NCBI GenBank assembly: GCA_944323995.1
Contig: CALUUN010000005.1
Location: 1-64,000 of the forward strand
Source: Candidatus Gastranaerophilales bacterium
Lineage (GTDB): Bacteria > Cyanobacteriota > Vampirovibrionia > Gastranaerophilales > Gastranaerophilaceae
Length of the DNA: 64,000 nucleotides
Direction: 5' to 3'
The notes under the pieces are model-generated. The model did not search any database. It was not told the origin of the DNA and worked only from the letters and a program-made list of their open reading frames with translations. Shown in pieces: positions 1-7,651 of the stretch (positions are counted from its first letter, which is position 1; each line of letters begins with the position of its first letter). Made by a program: the position numbers and the translations under genes.

Positions 1-217
1 TACAACTTATTAACTTATTCCTTTATTCCATTATTACCTTATTAACTAAAAAGCCCCGCAGACGACTTATTCAGACAGATTCAGGATACAACTTATTAAC
101 TTATTCCTTTATTCCATTATTACCTTATTAACTAAAAAGCCCCGCAGACGACTTATTCAGACAAATCCTGGATACAACTTATTCCCTTATTTACTTATTC
201 ACTTATTCACTTTATCC
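1..217. repeat. Nested tandem repeat: 86-bp units built from degenerate octamers
   Basis: Two near-identical 86-bp units (1-86 and 87-172) are followed by a partial third (173-217). The units differ only at a few bases near 77-83 versus 163-169. The first half of each unit is a run of about five degenerate 8-bp repeats (consensus near aCTTATTc). The second half is richer in G+C, with an aaaaagccccgcagacgac core. The partial third unit keeps only the octamer part, again in 8-bp phase. The array lies directly upstream of the PEP carboxykinase gene. No gene is seen in 1-310. Function is unknown: it could be a slippage-prone promoter region, a protein-binding array or simply expanded sequence. 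Confidence 0.9.
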
Positions 218-310
218 TCCCCCTTGTTCCAAATTTTTGTTTATGGTATGCTCGGTGTGTGTGGCAAAATTTCAAGACCGCGCAAGAAAAGATTTATAAG
301 GAGAAATATT

Positions 311-1972
311 ATGGCAACAAAAGAATTTTTTACAAATTCTGACGAGATGAAAAAGATTATGTCAGCAGCGCGTGCGACTATCACCGCGCCTTTTTTCGGA
401 AATAATGTAGAAGAAATAAAATCAGTTTCGGAAGCCTATAAACTGGCAAAATCAAGCCCCGGCACAATTGAACTTACAGGCATGCCCGTTTATAAACCGG
501 AAAAAATCGGTCTGCCTCAAGGTGCTAATCAGTTGTTATTCAACGACGGTACTGTTGTCGGCCGCTGCGCTGCAGCAAGAAAAATTGTCGGAGAACCGAA
601 TTGCGATTTGAAATATTTATTACCGATTATCCGTGAAGCTATATATCAGACCCGCGACAGATTAATGTATAAAACTGAAGTTGTTGTCGGTTTGGAAGAA
701 GATTTTATGGTAAAAGCTCACCTGATGATTCCGGAAGGCTTTGAAAATATTATGTATTCCTGGATGCTTAACTTCCAGTACATAAACGAAGCCTACGCAA
801 ATATGTATGCAGATTCAAGAGAACTTCCGGACGGAGATATCTATGTGTTTTCAGATCCCGATTGGTCACATCCTGACTTCCCGTACGGCTTGACCTTCTT
901 TGATCCTGAACACAATTGCGCGGCAATTTTAGGTATGAGATACTTCGGTGAACATAAAAAAGGCACGTTAACTCTTGCATGGGGTTGTGCCGCACGTAAC
1001 GGTTATGCTTCATGCCACGGCGGTATGAAACGTTACAACCTCGATAACGGAAAATCTTTCCAGGTTGCAGTGTTCGGACTTTCAGGTTCAGGTAAATCAA
1101 CTATTACTCACGCAAAACACAATAATAAATACAACATAACAGTTCTTCACGATGATGCGTTTGTAATTAATGTTCACGATAAATACACAATCGCTCTGGA
1201 ACCCGCTTATTTTGATAAAACAGCGGACTATCCTATCGGATGTGACGACAACAAATATATTTTAACCCAGCAAAACGCAGGTGCAATCCAGCTTGCAGAC
1301 GGTAAAGTGGTTTCTGTTACCGAAGATATCAGAAACGGTAACGGCCGTGCTGTTAAGTCAAAACTCTGGTCTCCAAACAGAGTAGACAGAATTGACCAGC
1401 CGATTAACGCTATTTTCTGGCTTATGAAAGACCCGACAATTCCTCCGGTATTGAAATTGTCAGGTGCTTCACTCGGTTCTGCCATGGGTGCAACCCTTGC
1501 AACAAAACGTTCTTCTGCTGAAAGACTTGCGGCAGGAGTTGACCCGAACGCGCTGGTTGTTGAACCTTATGCTAACCCGTTCAGAGTTTATCCGCTTGAA
1601 GTTGACTATACAAGATTCAAACAGTTAATCGCTGACGGCGTTGACTGCTACATCTTGAATACCGGCGAATTCATGGGTACTAAAGTTCAACCTAAACACA
1701 CTCTCGGTATTATTGAAGCCATTGTTGAAGGCACTGCTAAATTCCACAAATGGGAAAACTTCTCCGATATCGAAATTATGGATATTGAAGGCTTTGACGC
1801 TTCTTTCTCCAACAAGGAATACGCAGCTCAGTTTGTTGCCCGTATGAACGACAGAATTGAGTTCGTTAAATCAAGAGAAACTGAAAAAGCAGGCATGGAT
1901 AAACTTCCGTCTGATGCTCTGGAAGCTCTTGAATCTGTTGTTAAAGAAGCAACTGCACTTGCCAGAGTGTAA
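311..1972 (+). CDS. pckA: Phosphoenolpyruvate carboxykinase (ATP-type)
   Basis: This gene likely interconverts oxaloacetate plus ATP and phosphoenolpyruvate plus CO2 in the cytoplasm, for gluconeogenesis or anaplerosis. The 553-residue product has the family P-loop FGLSGSGKST in mid-protein, preceded by a GEHKKG lysine pair and a CHGG histidine segment. Acidic residues in LHDDAF follow (kinase-2 equivalent), and an EPYANPFRVYPLEVDY segment lies near the C-terminus. It is divergent from the enterobacterial enzyme, so substrate preference is inferred. I chose the ATG at 311 because AAGGAG precedes it. A longer in-frame start at 224 would run upstream over that site without its own ribosome binding site. 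The gene is flanked by the 86-bp repeats and a hairpin terminator. Confidence 0.85.
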   Translation: MATKEFFTNSDEMKKIMSAARATITAPFFGNNVEEIKSVSEAYKLAKSSPGTIELTGMPVYKPEKIGLPQGANQLLFNDGTVVGRCAAARKIVGEPNCDLKYLLPIIREAIYQTRDRLMYKTEVVVGLEEDFMVKAHLMIPEGFENIMYSWMLNFQYINEAYANMYADSRELPDGDIYVFSDPDWSHPDFPYGLTFFDPEHNCAAILGMRYFGEHKKGTLTLAWGCAARNGYASCHGGMKRYNLDNGKSFQVAVFGLSGSGKSTITHAKHNNKYNITVLHDDAFVINVHDKYTIALEPAYFDKTADYPIGCDDNKYILTQQNAGAIQLADGKVVSVTEDIRNGNGRAVKSKLWSPNRVDRIDQPINAIFWLMKDPTIPPVLKLSGASLGSAMGATLATKRSSAERLAAGVDPNALVVEPYANPFRVYPLEVDYTRFKQLIADGVDCYILNTGEFMGTKVQPKHTLGIIEAIVEGTAKFHKWENFSDIEIMDIEGFDASFSNKEYAAQFVARMNDRIEFVKSRETEKAGMDKLPSDALEALESVVKEATALARV

Positions 1973-1984
1973 GTTTTATACAGT

Positions 1985-2014
1985 AAAAAGGACGCTTATG
2001 CGTCCTTTTTTTTA
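1985..2014 (+). terminator. Rho-independent terminator of pckA
   Basis: The stem aaaggacgc / gcgtccttt has a 4-base loop and is followed by a run of eight T, 13 bases after the pckA stop. Confidence 0.9.
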
Positions 2015-2025
2015 TGATTTTTGTA

Positions 2026-2058
2026 CTAAAAAAGCCCCCCTTTTAGGGAGGCTTTTTT
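2026..2058 (-). terminator. Hairpin terminator downstream of ferredoxin gene
   Basis: An AAAAAGCC-rich arm and a GGCTTTTT-rich arm with one internal mismatch flank a TTTTA loop. There are T-runs on both strands, so it may act in both directions. It sits seven bases past the ferredoxin stop codon on the minus strand. Confidence 0.85.
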
Positions 2059-2064
2059 TAAAAA

Positions 2065-2241
2065 CTATTCGATTTCAATAACGCCAACCGGGCAAGAATC
2101 AGCAGCTTCTTTAACTGCATCAATGTTATCTGCTACTGCTGCTTCGTTTACTACAGCTGTTCCGTCTACTGAAAATACTGCATCGCAAATTGATTCGCAA
2201 GCGCCGCATCCGATGCAACCGTCATTAATTTTTACTGTCAT
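2065..2241 (-). CDS. Ferredoxin, single [4Fe-4S] cluster
   Basis: This 58-residue electron carrier is shorter than common ORF-calling cutoffs. It has an N-terminal C-x2-C-x2-C set (Cys9, Cys12, Cys15) and a distant Cys49 followed by Pro, the pattern of monocluster ferredoxins such as the Thermotoga type. An additional Cys19 is present, the position that in some relatives forms a disulfide rather than binding the cluster. The protein is strongly acidic. GGAGAAAACAAAATG gives a clear start, and a hairpin terminator follows the stop. It stands alone between pckA and deoB, so its redox partner cannot be told from context. Confidence 0.9.
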   Translation of the reverse strand: MTVKINDGCIGCGACESICDAVFSVDGTAVVNEAAVADNIDAVKEAADSCPVGVIEIE

Positions 2242-2308
2242 TTTGTTTTCTCCTTATTTATTTTTTACACGCGGAAACTTTCCGCAGAAATATTATAAAA
2301 CAAAAAAA

Positions 2309-3478
2309 TTAAAATATCCAGTCTTTTATAAATTTTGCAACATGGTCAAATCCGTCTAATTTACCGAGATTTTTTCCTTCAATTTTTTTGTTGTAAACAA
2401 GTACGGGAACCTGTTCTCTTGTGTGGTCGGTGCCGGGCACTGTCGGGTCGCAGCCGTGGTCTGCCGTGATTATTAACAAATCTTCATCGCTTAATTCTTT
2501 CAGAATTAACTCAAGATACCTGTCGATTTCTTCAATCGCCCTTCCGTAACCCTCGGCGTCGTTTCTGTGACCGAAAAGCATATCGGTATCAACAAGATTT
2601 GTAAAAATAAGTGTAGGTTCGCCGTAAGTTTTGTTTTCGTATGCAATTTTATCAAGGTCAAGTTGGTTTTTAACGGCCTGAAGGGTTAATTCAAGGCCTT
2701 CTTTGTTTGAACCGGTATGAATTGCGTGTGTGATTCCTTTTTTTGCAAAAATATCCTCAATTTTGCCGATACCTATAACTTTTCCGCCTTTTTCCTTAAT
2801 TTCGTCAAGCAGTGTGTGTTTCGGCGCCATTGAATAATCTCTGCGGTCTTTTGAAATTCTTGTCGGTTTGCCGTCAATAACTTTATACGGGCGTGCAATT
2901 ACTCTTGATACGTTGTAGCCGCCTTCGTCAAGAATTTTTCTTGCGATTTCGCACCATTTGTAAAGTGTTTCAAGCGGGATTAAATCGGTATCAACAGCGA
3001 TTTGAAAGACGCTGTCTGCCGATGTGTAAACTATCGGGAATTTTGTTCTGTTGTGTTCTTCGTTAAGCTGTTCAATAATCACTGTTCCGCTTGCGGGAAT
3101 GTTTGCTAAGACGCCTCCGCAGTTTGTTTCCTGTATAAATTTTTCAATCAGTTCGTCAGGAAAACCTTCCGGAAAAGTTGCGAACGGTTTTTCGGACACA
3201 AGACCCGCAATTTCCCAGTGGCCGGTTGTTGTGTCTTTGCCTTTTGATTTTTCAACCATAATTCCGTATGCGGCGGCAGGTTCAAGAGTCTTTTCAACTC
3301 CTTCAAGCTCATCAAGATTACCCAGACCCATTTTTGCCAGATTCGGAATTTTTAAACCGTTGTTAAAACGGCAGACATTTTTCAGTGTGTTGCATTCCGG
3401 AATGTCGTTAAATTCACGGCAGTCAGGCATCGCACCGATTCCCATTGAATCTATTACAATAATAATCGCTCTTTTCAT
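2309..3478 (-). CDS. deoB: Phosphopentomutase
   Basis: This enzyme interconverts (deoxy)ribose-1-phosphate and (deoxy)ribose-5-phosphate, linking nucleoside salvage to the pentose phosphate pathway. The 389-residue length is typical of bacterial DeoB. The N-terminus (RAIIIVIDSMGIGAMPD) holds the metal-binding Asp of the alkaline-phosphatase superfamily. Further metal ligands appear in the DTTTGHWE segment and near the C-terminus in TADHGCDPTVPGTDHTREQVP. AAAGGGGAAAACATG supplies the ribosome binding site. An extended -10 box, TGCTATAAT, lies about 20 bases upstream of the start (3499-3507, minus strand). The gene appears monocistronic, with no other deo genes nearby. Confidence 0.93.
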   Translation of the reverse strand: MKRAIIIVIDSMGIGAMPDCREFNDIPECNTLKNVCRFNNGLKIPNLAKMGLGNLDELEGVEKTLEPAAAYGIMVEKSKGKDTTTGHWEIAGLVSEKPFATFPEGFPDELIEKFIQETNCGGVLANIPASGTVIIEQLNEEHNRTKFPIVYTSADSVFQIAVDTDLIPLETLYKWCEIARKILDEGGYNVSRVIARPYKVIDGKPTRISKDRRDYSMAPKHTLLDEIKEKGGKVIGIGKIEDIFAKKGITHAIHTGSNKEGLELTLQAVKNQLDLDKIAYENKTYGEPTLIFTNLVDTDMLFGHRNDAEGYGRAIEEIDRYLELILKELSDEDLLIITADHGCDPTVPGTDHTREQVPVLVYNKKIEGKNLGKLDGFDHVAKFIKDWIF

Positions 3479-3513
3479 GTTTTCCCCTTTTTTTCTTTAT
3501 TATAGCATAAAGG

Positions 3514-4050
3514 TTATTCCGCAATATTAACTATTGTGTATGCATTAAAATCCAGCGAGCCGAAAATTATTTTTACCTGTTTTTCGCCGTTATCAAGAAT
3601 TTTGACAAAATGTACGGTTTCCTGATTAAAATCGTCCTGAGTTTCAACGGCCGGAACTTCTGCGATTAAAAAATGCGCCTGATAAAATTTCAAAACAGGC
3701 TTTCCGTTTTTCTTTTCGCCAATAACCTGATAATGTCCGACCGGCAGAATTTTATTCCCTTCGGCGGCAAGGTTTGCGGGAACGCACAAAACGGGGAGTT
3801 CTTTTTCCGCTTCTTTTATAAATTGAGTTTCGTTACTTTGATGAAATTCTTCGCCTTTCGGAATATTTTTGTCGCGTTTTTTGCGTTTTTTCATCTTGCT
3901 TTCAAGTGCTTTGTCAAACTCTTCGTCAGAAACAGGTGTCTGTCCGTATACGTTCTGGTCGCCGAAATGATCCCACATGTCGCCTTCGGCAAAACTCATG
4001 TTTGTGCTGAAAAATATCAGAGTAAAAATTATTGCAATTAATTTTTTCAT
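3514..4050 (-). CDS. Secreted protein of unknown function with N-terminal signal peptide
   Basis: The product has about 178 residues. It starts with a basic n-region, a hydrophobic core (LIAIIFTLIFF) and an SFAEG cleavage-like site, so export to the periplasm is likely. A lysine- and arginine-rich, highly charged stretch follows (residues about 50-65). The remainder looks like a small beta-rich domain. I recognise no family. I place the start at the ATG at 4050 because it fits the signal peptide, although the frame stays open 14 codons further upstream. TATTAT lies exactly six bases before this ATG and there is no Shine-Dalgarno site, so the mRNA may be leaderless. Confidence 0.7.
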   Translation of the reverse strand: MKKLIAIIFTLIFFSTNMSFAEGDMWDHFGDQNVYGQTPVSDEEFDKALESKMKKRKKRDKNIPKGEEFHQSNETQFIKEAEKELPVLCVPANLAAEGNKILPVGHYQVIGEKKNGKPVLKFYQAHFLIAEVPAVETQDDFNQETVHFVKILDNGEKQVKIIFGSLDFNAYTIVNIAE

Positions 4051-4099
4051 ATTATTATAATAATGTTTTTTTGCGATAAGTAAACCACTCATTTGAAGT

Positions 4100-4130
4100 A
4101 AAATAAAAAATCGCCCGAGAGGCGATTTTC
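4100..4130 (-). terminator. Terminator of the sigma factor gene
   Basis: The perfect 9-bp stem AAAATCGCC / GGCGATTTT has a 5-base loop. On the minus strand it is followed by a T-rich run, 12 bases past the sigma factor stop. Confidence 0.88.
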
Positions 4131-4142
4131 AATACAAGGAAA

Positions 4143-5051
4143 TTACGAAATGTAACCCGACAGGATTTCTTGTCCTGTCAGCTTCATCTTTTTCAAAGCT
4201 CTCAATTCTGTCTGCCTGATACACTCTTTTGTCACGCCGTAAATGTTTCCGATTTCTTCAAGCGTGCGGCGTGTTGTGTCGCCAAGTCCGTAACGCATTC
4301 TGACAACATCGCGCTCACGGTCTTTTAATGTTGAAACAACCGTTTCTATGTCGGTTTTTAAACTTTCAAATTCTGCGTTTTCGCTCACCGAACTGTTTTC
4401 ATCTGCAAGAATGTCCGCAACATTAAGTTCTTTGCCGTCAGCTTTTTCAAGTCCGCTTTCTATTGAAATTGTTTTTGTGTATGCGGACAGGAATGTGTCG
4501 ATTTTGTCTGCGGAAATATTCATTTTTTTCGCAACGTCTTCGGTTTTAACCTGTTCATTTGTTGTTTTTTCCATTTCGGATTTGATTTTTGAAAATTTTG
4601 ATAAAGTTTCTTGAATATAAACCGGAATTTTCATGCAGTGAGATTGTTCGGAAATCGCTTTGAACATTGACTGCTTAATCCACCAGCTTGCGTAAGTTGC
4701 AAATTTGTAACCGAGTTTGTAGTTGAATTTGTCTGCCGCAATCATTAAACCGAGGTTGCCCTCCTGAATCAAATCAACAAGCGGAAGATTTGAGGTGTGG
4801 ATTGCTTTTCTTGCAATTGTGATTACAAGTTTTAAATTTGCCTGAATAAGTTCTCTTTTCGCGTCAGTGTCGCCTTCTTTTGCACGTTTTGCAACCGCTT
4901 TTTCTTCTTTTGCGCTCAGTGACGGATAAGCTGAAATCTCTCTTAAATAATTTGATAACACACTGTCATTTTCGGCCTGTAAAACTTCATTTTTTGCCGG
5001 ATTTGAAAATTTTGTTGTTTTTTTCATAGTAATCGGCGAATTTTTTTTCAT
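4143..5051 (-). CDS. RNA polymerase sigma factor, sigma-70 family, group 2-like
   Basis: This sigma factor would direct RNA polymerase to promoters. The 302-residue protein lacks the long N-terminal region 1.1 of primary sigma factors. Region 1.2 (NYLREISAYPSLS) is present, then region 2 with LIQEGNLGLMIAADKF and the -10-reading YKFATYASWWIKQSM. Region 3 follows, and region 4 with RERDVVRMRYGLGD and the -35 helix TKECIRQTELRALKKMK. The recognition helix differs from the usual primary-sigma sequence. GAGGAG precedes the ATG. The gene diverges from a thioredoxin-like gene across a region with a palindrome and has its own terminator, so it appears to be a single-gene unit. Confidence 0.88.
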   Translation of the reverse strand: MKKNSPITMKKTTKFSNPAKNEVLQAENDSVLSNYLREISAYPSLSAKEEKAVAKRAKEGDTDAKRELIQANLKLVITIARKAIHTSNLPLVDLIQEGNLGLMIAADKFNYKLGYKFATYASWWIKQSMFKAISEQSHCMKIPVYIQETLSKFSKIKSEMEKTTNEQVKTEDVAKKMNISADKIDTFLSAYTKTISIESGLEKADGKELNVADILADENSSVSENAEFESLKTDIETVVSTLKDRERDVVRMRYGLGDTTRRTLEEIGNIYGVTKECIRQTELRALKKMKLTGQEILSGYIS

Positions 5052-5137
5052 GTTAAACTCCTCTTCTTTACACGCATTGATAGTTTTCTGCCATTTGGGC
5101 AGAGTTTGACATAAGACTCACGAGATATTAGTATATA

Positions 5138-5165
5138 AAAAGTATATACCACGATATATACTTTT
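5138..5165. promoter_or_regulatory. Perfect 11-bp inverted repeat between divergent genes (possible operator)
   Basis: Arms aaaagtatata (5138-5148) and tatatactttt (5155-5165) flank a 6-base spacer. Related agtatat words recur at about 5130 and 5191, and tatgtaaagt is repeated at about 5175-5192. There is no T-run, so it is unlikely to be a terminator. Its position between the divergent sigma factor and thioredoxin-like genes fits a regulator binding site. Confidence 0.5.
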
Positions 5166-5274
5166 ATTAACATGTATGTAAAGTTATGTAAAGTATATTT
5201 TTTTGAAAAAGTTGAAAAAATCGTTGATATCAGTATTTTTGTTGTATTATTTAATTAAAGGGGGAAGGAAAAAG

Positions 5275-5745
5275 ATGAGAAAAAAGATTTGGATAATACT
5301 GGGAATTGTGTTTGCGGTAGTATTGACATCTGCGGTTACTTATGCGCTTACAAATCCGTCAACCGCACAGAAACACAAGCCGTCTGATTATAAGATAGGG
5401 ATAAAATACGAAGAAGCGATTAAATCAAGAAAACCCATGCTTGCGCTGTTTTATGTTGACTGGTGCGGGTATTGCTTAAAATTTATGCCTAAATATAAAA
5501 CAATCAGTAAAATATATAAAGATAAATACAATGTTGTCATGCTTAATGCGGAAGATCCGGCAAATCAGGCTCTGGTGGAAGATGTGGCATTGTCAGGTTT
5601 TCCGACTATGTATATTATAGACCCGAAATATGACAACAGAATCCTTTTGAATAACGCTATATATCAGGATTTGAAAAAACTCAGAGTCGAGCTTGACAGA
5701 TATTTGAGAATAAGGGGCATGCTTGATTTAGTTCCCGTAAATTAA
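5275..5745 (+). CDS. Membrane-anchored thioredoxin-like protein
   Basis: The 156-residue product begins with a single hydrophobic anchor or signal (residues about 4-24, IWIILGIVFAVVLTSAVTYA). A thioredoxin fold follows, with the redox motif WCGYC in DWCGYCLKFMPKY and the cis-proline segment GFPTMYIID. This predicts disulfide exchange or thiol chemistry on the outer face of the inner membrane. The start at 5275 is chosen for its strong purine-rich site (GGGGGAAGG). A longer frame back to 5203 has no such site. It diverges from the sigma factor gene. The partner protein is unknown. Confidence 0.82.
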   Translation: MRKKIWIILGIVFAVVLTSAVTYALTNPSTAQKHKPSDYKIGIKYEEAIKSRKPMLALFYVDWCGYCLKFMPKYKTISKIYKDKYNVVMLNAEDPANQALVEDVALSGFPTMYIIDPKYDNRILLNNAIYQDLKKLRVELDRYLRIRGMLDLVPVN

Positions 5746-5842
5746 TTGTTAAAATATGTAAAATTTAAGGGAAAATGTTAGCAATTTTTGTAAGAAGTGG
5801 GACTTTATAATAGTATAAAGCTCTCTCTTCTTATTTAAACGG

Positions 5843-5875
5843 ATAGGCCTTGGATATCACAAGGTCTTTTTTTTT
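5843..5875 (+). terminator. Rho-independent terminator of the thioredoxin-like gene
   Basis: GGCCTTG / CAAGGTC (one G-T pair) with a short loop is followed by a long T-run. It lies about 100 bases past the thioredoxin-like stop. Between the two is AT-rich DNA in which I see no convincing gene. Confidence 0.85.
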
Positions 5876-5884
5876 GCGTATGTC

Positions 5885-5913
5885 TTGCCAAAAAACAAAA
5901 AATCTGATATATT
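5885..5913 (+). promoter_or_regulatory. Promoter of the prepilin gene
   Basis: TTGCCA, a 17-base spacer and TATATT lie upstream of the ATG at 5950. TGA immediately precedes the -10 box, giving an extended -10. The good match suggests that the interrupted gene downstream is still transcribed. Confidence 0.7.
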
Positions 5914-5949
5914 AAACATGTAGCACATTAACAAGAAGGAGAAGAAGCA

Positions 5950-6818
5950 ATGTTTAAAAATGTTAAGAAATGTAAAGTCGGGGGGGGGTAAATAATAAGC
6001 CTCTCTATGACAGGGTTTCGGGGGTTTTTGAGAATAAGTCATGTTTTTCGGTAAGTGTCAGGCTGAACGACGCTTTTGATTATTATAAATCCGCAAACTA
6101 TGCATTTACTCTTGCGGAAGTTTTAATAACAATAGGTGTAATCGGTATTGTAGCCGCAATTGCAATTCCGTCATTAATTAATCATTATAACGACAAGGTG
6201 CTTGAAACAAAATACAAAAAGACAAAGAGTATTTTAATCAACGGCTACAAATTAATGATGGCAAAAGATCAGGTATTTGATATATCACAACTGCCATTCA
6301 CAAACGATTTTGATGAATATGTGGCGCAGGCACACAAAGACGTATTCAAAATTTTATCTGATACAAATAGCGGTCTTGATGCGGAAACATTGCCGAAAGA
6401 TTATACGATAGAAGATAACGACAGTCCTTCACAGTTCAATTGGGAAGATGTTCCATATATATTCCAAACTGCAGACGGCACGTTATTTGGTGTAGAGCAA
6501 GATACTGAAAATTCAAATATTTTTTATGTATTCGCAGATCTAAACGCTAATGCCGGGCCGAACGAAGTAAAAAAAGATTTATATAAGTTCAGATTGAGCA
6601 GTAATGCTGCTATTGTCGATGTATCAGATGAATTGGCTGAAATTGCGACTTGTTCTGTTGATAATTTAGATGCTTGTAAAACGCGTGAAGAATGTTATGC
6701 ATTAGGTTCATATAAGAATGAATCAGGAGCATGTCCATATATGAATTGGACTGATGCTGCTGGATGTCGAATACATAACGATCACGGCTTAGAGTGGTAT
6801 GTGGGTTATTGCAGATAG
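5950..6818 (+). CDS. Type IV prepilin-like protein, frame interrupted at a G9 tract
   Basis: The ATG at 5950 has an AAGGAG site and reads MFKNVKKCKVGGG, then stops at 5989 right after nine Gs (5980-5988). In another frame, open from about 5976, a leader runs into a classic prepilin N-terminus, YAFTLAEVLITIGVIGIV, at about 6098, and continues to 6818. One extra G would join the two parts into a 289-residue protein. The mature part has the hydrophobic N-terminal helix of pseudopilins and a Cys-rich C-terminus. The predicted cleavage site has Ala rather than Gly before Phe. The gene could be phase-variable, read through by slippage, a true pseudogene or a sequencing error. The promoter and terminator are intact. 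Confidence 0.75.
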
Positions 6819-6828
6819 AAAGTTTTAG

Positions 6829-6853
6829 GTGCGCCGTCAGGCGCATTTTTTTA
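6829..6853 (+). terminator. Rho-independent terminator of the prepilin gene
   Basis: The perfect stem TGCGCC / GGCGCA has a 4-base GTCA loop and is followed by seven Ts, 11 bases after the prepilin stop. Confidence 0.88.
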
Positions 6854-6868
6854 TGTTAAAATTGTCTT

Positions 6869-7642
6869 ATGAAAGACATTCAGAATCTGGAAGATACAAG
6901 AGAGGTTGACATACAAAAGGTTGGAATCAAGCATCTAGAGATGCCTTTGATTATTCAAAGAAAAAATAATTTCAATCAGGTTGTGAGTGCAAAAGCGCGC
7001 GTGAGTGTTTCACTGCCCAAAAAATATAAAGGCACGCACATGTCGCGGTTTGTGGAAGTTTTAAACGAATGGCAGACAAAAAATCTTCTGGGAGTTGATA
7101 TTAAAGGATGCCTTGAAAAAATTATAAAAAAACTTCATGCGGGAAGCGGCGAACTGGAATTTAAGTTTAAATATTTTATTGATAAAACCGCGCCTGTCAC
7201 GGGGCTTGTGGCTCCTATGAGTTATGAATGCAGTTTTGAAGGCAGAATTGATGAAGGTGAATACAAATTTATTCTCGGTGTTGTTGTTCCGGTAACTACG
7301 CTTTGTCCGTGTTCAAAAGAGATTTCCGATAACGGTGCGCATAACCAACGGGCGTATATTTCGGTCAAAATTTCGTATGATGAAAACGAGCACATCTGGC
7401 TTGAGGATTTGATAGACCTTATTGAAAGCTGTGCATCATGCCCTGTTTATCCTTTATTAAAGCGTAAGGATGAAAAGTTTGTGACCGAAAAAGCCTGGGA
7501 CAACCCGAAATTCGTCGAAGATGTTCTGCGCGATGTCGTTGTAAAACTCAGAAAGCATCCGGTTGTAAAATCGTTTGAAGTTGAATGCGAAGCGTTTGAA
7601 AGTATCCATAACCACTCCGCATGGGCTTATCAGAAAGAATAA
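6869..7642 (+). CDS. folE2: GTP cyclohydrolase I type 2 (FolE2)
   Basis: FolE2 converts GTP to 7,8-dihydroneopterin triphosphate, the entry step to folate or queuosine-type compounds. The 257-residue length fits the family. Family features include the N-terminal KVGIKHLEMPLII, the central PVTTLCPCSKEISDNGAHNQ segment with the catalytic and metal-site Cys, and a C-terminal FESIHNHSAWAYQ. TAAAAT preceded by TGT (extended -10) stands exactly six bases before the ATG with no Shine-Dalgarno site, so a leaderless transcript is likely. No other folate or queuosine genes are adjacent. Confidence 0.93.
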   Translation: MKDIQNLEDTREVDIQKVGIKHLEMPLIIQRKNNFNQVVSAKARVSVSLPKKYKGTHMSRFVEVLNEWQTKNLLGVDIKGCLEKIIKKLHAGSGELEFKFKYFIDKTAPVTGLVAPMSYECSFEGRIDEGEYKFILGVVVPVTTLCPCSKEISDNGAHNQRAYISVKISYDENEHIWLEDLIDLIESCASCPVYPLLKRKDEKFVTEKAWDNPKFVEDVLRDVVVKLRKHPVVKSFEVECEAFESIHNHSAWAYQKE

Positions 7643-7651
7643 CGGATATTT

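Noticed and set aside
1-217. CRISPR array or iteron origin
   Set aside because: The repeats are directly adjoining and vary internally. There are no unique spacers, no cas genes and no clear DnaA boxes.
224-310. N-terminal extension of the PEP carboxykinase frame
   Set aside because: The extension has no Shine-Dalgarno site and no family similarity, while AAGGAG fits the ATG at 311.
768-1485. Minus-strand frames inside pckA, and similar frames antisense to most genes in the window
   Set aside because: They have no ribosome binding sites or recognisable domains and overlap well-supported genes completely.
3051-3530. 159-residue plus-strand frame over deoB
   Set aside because: It is antisense to a clear phosphopentomutase. 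Ser/Phe-rich composition is typical of a shadow frame.
5764-5815. 11-codon frame (MLAIFVRSGTL) after the thioredoxin-like gene
   Set aside because: It is too short and has no conserved context. It lies in the untranslated tail before the terminator.
5989-6097. GTG or internal start giving only a short C-terminal pilin from 6198
   Set aside because: The frame is open upstream to about 5976 and encodes the prepilin signature, so a start at 6198 would remove the essential N-terminal helix.
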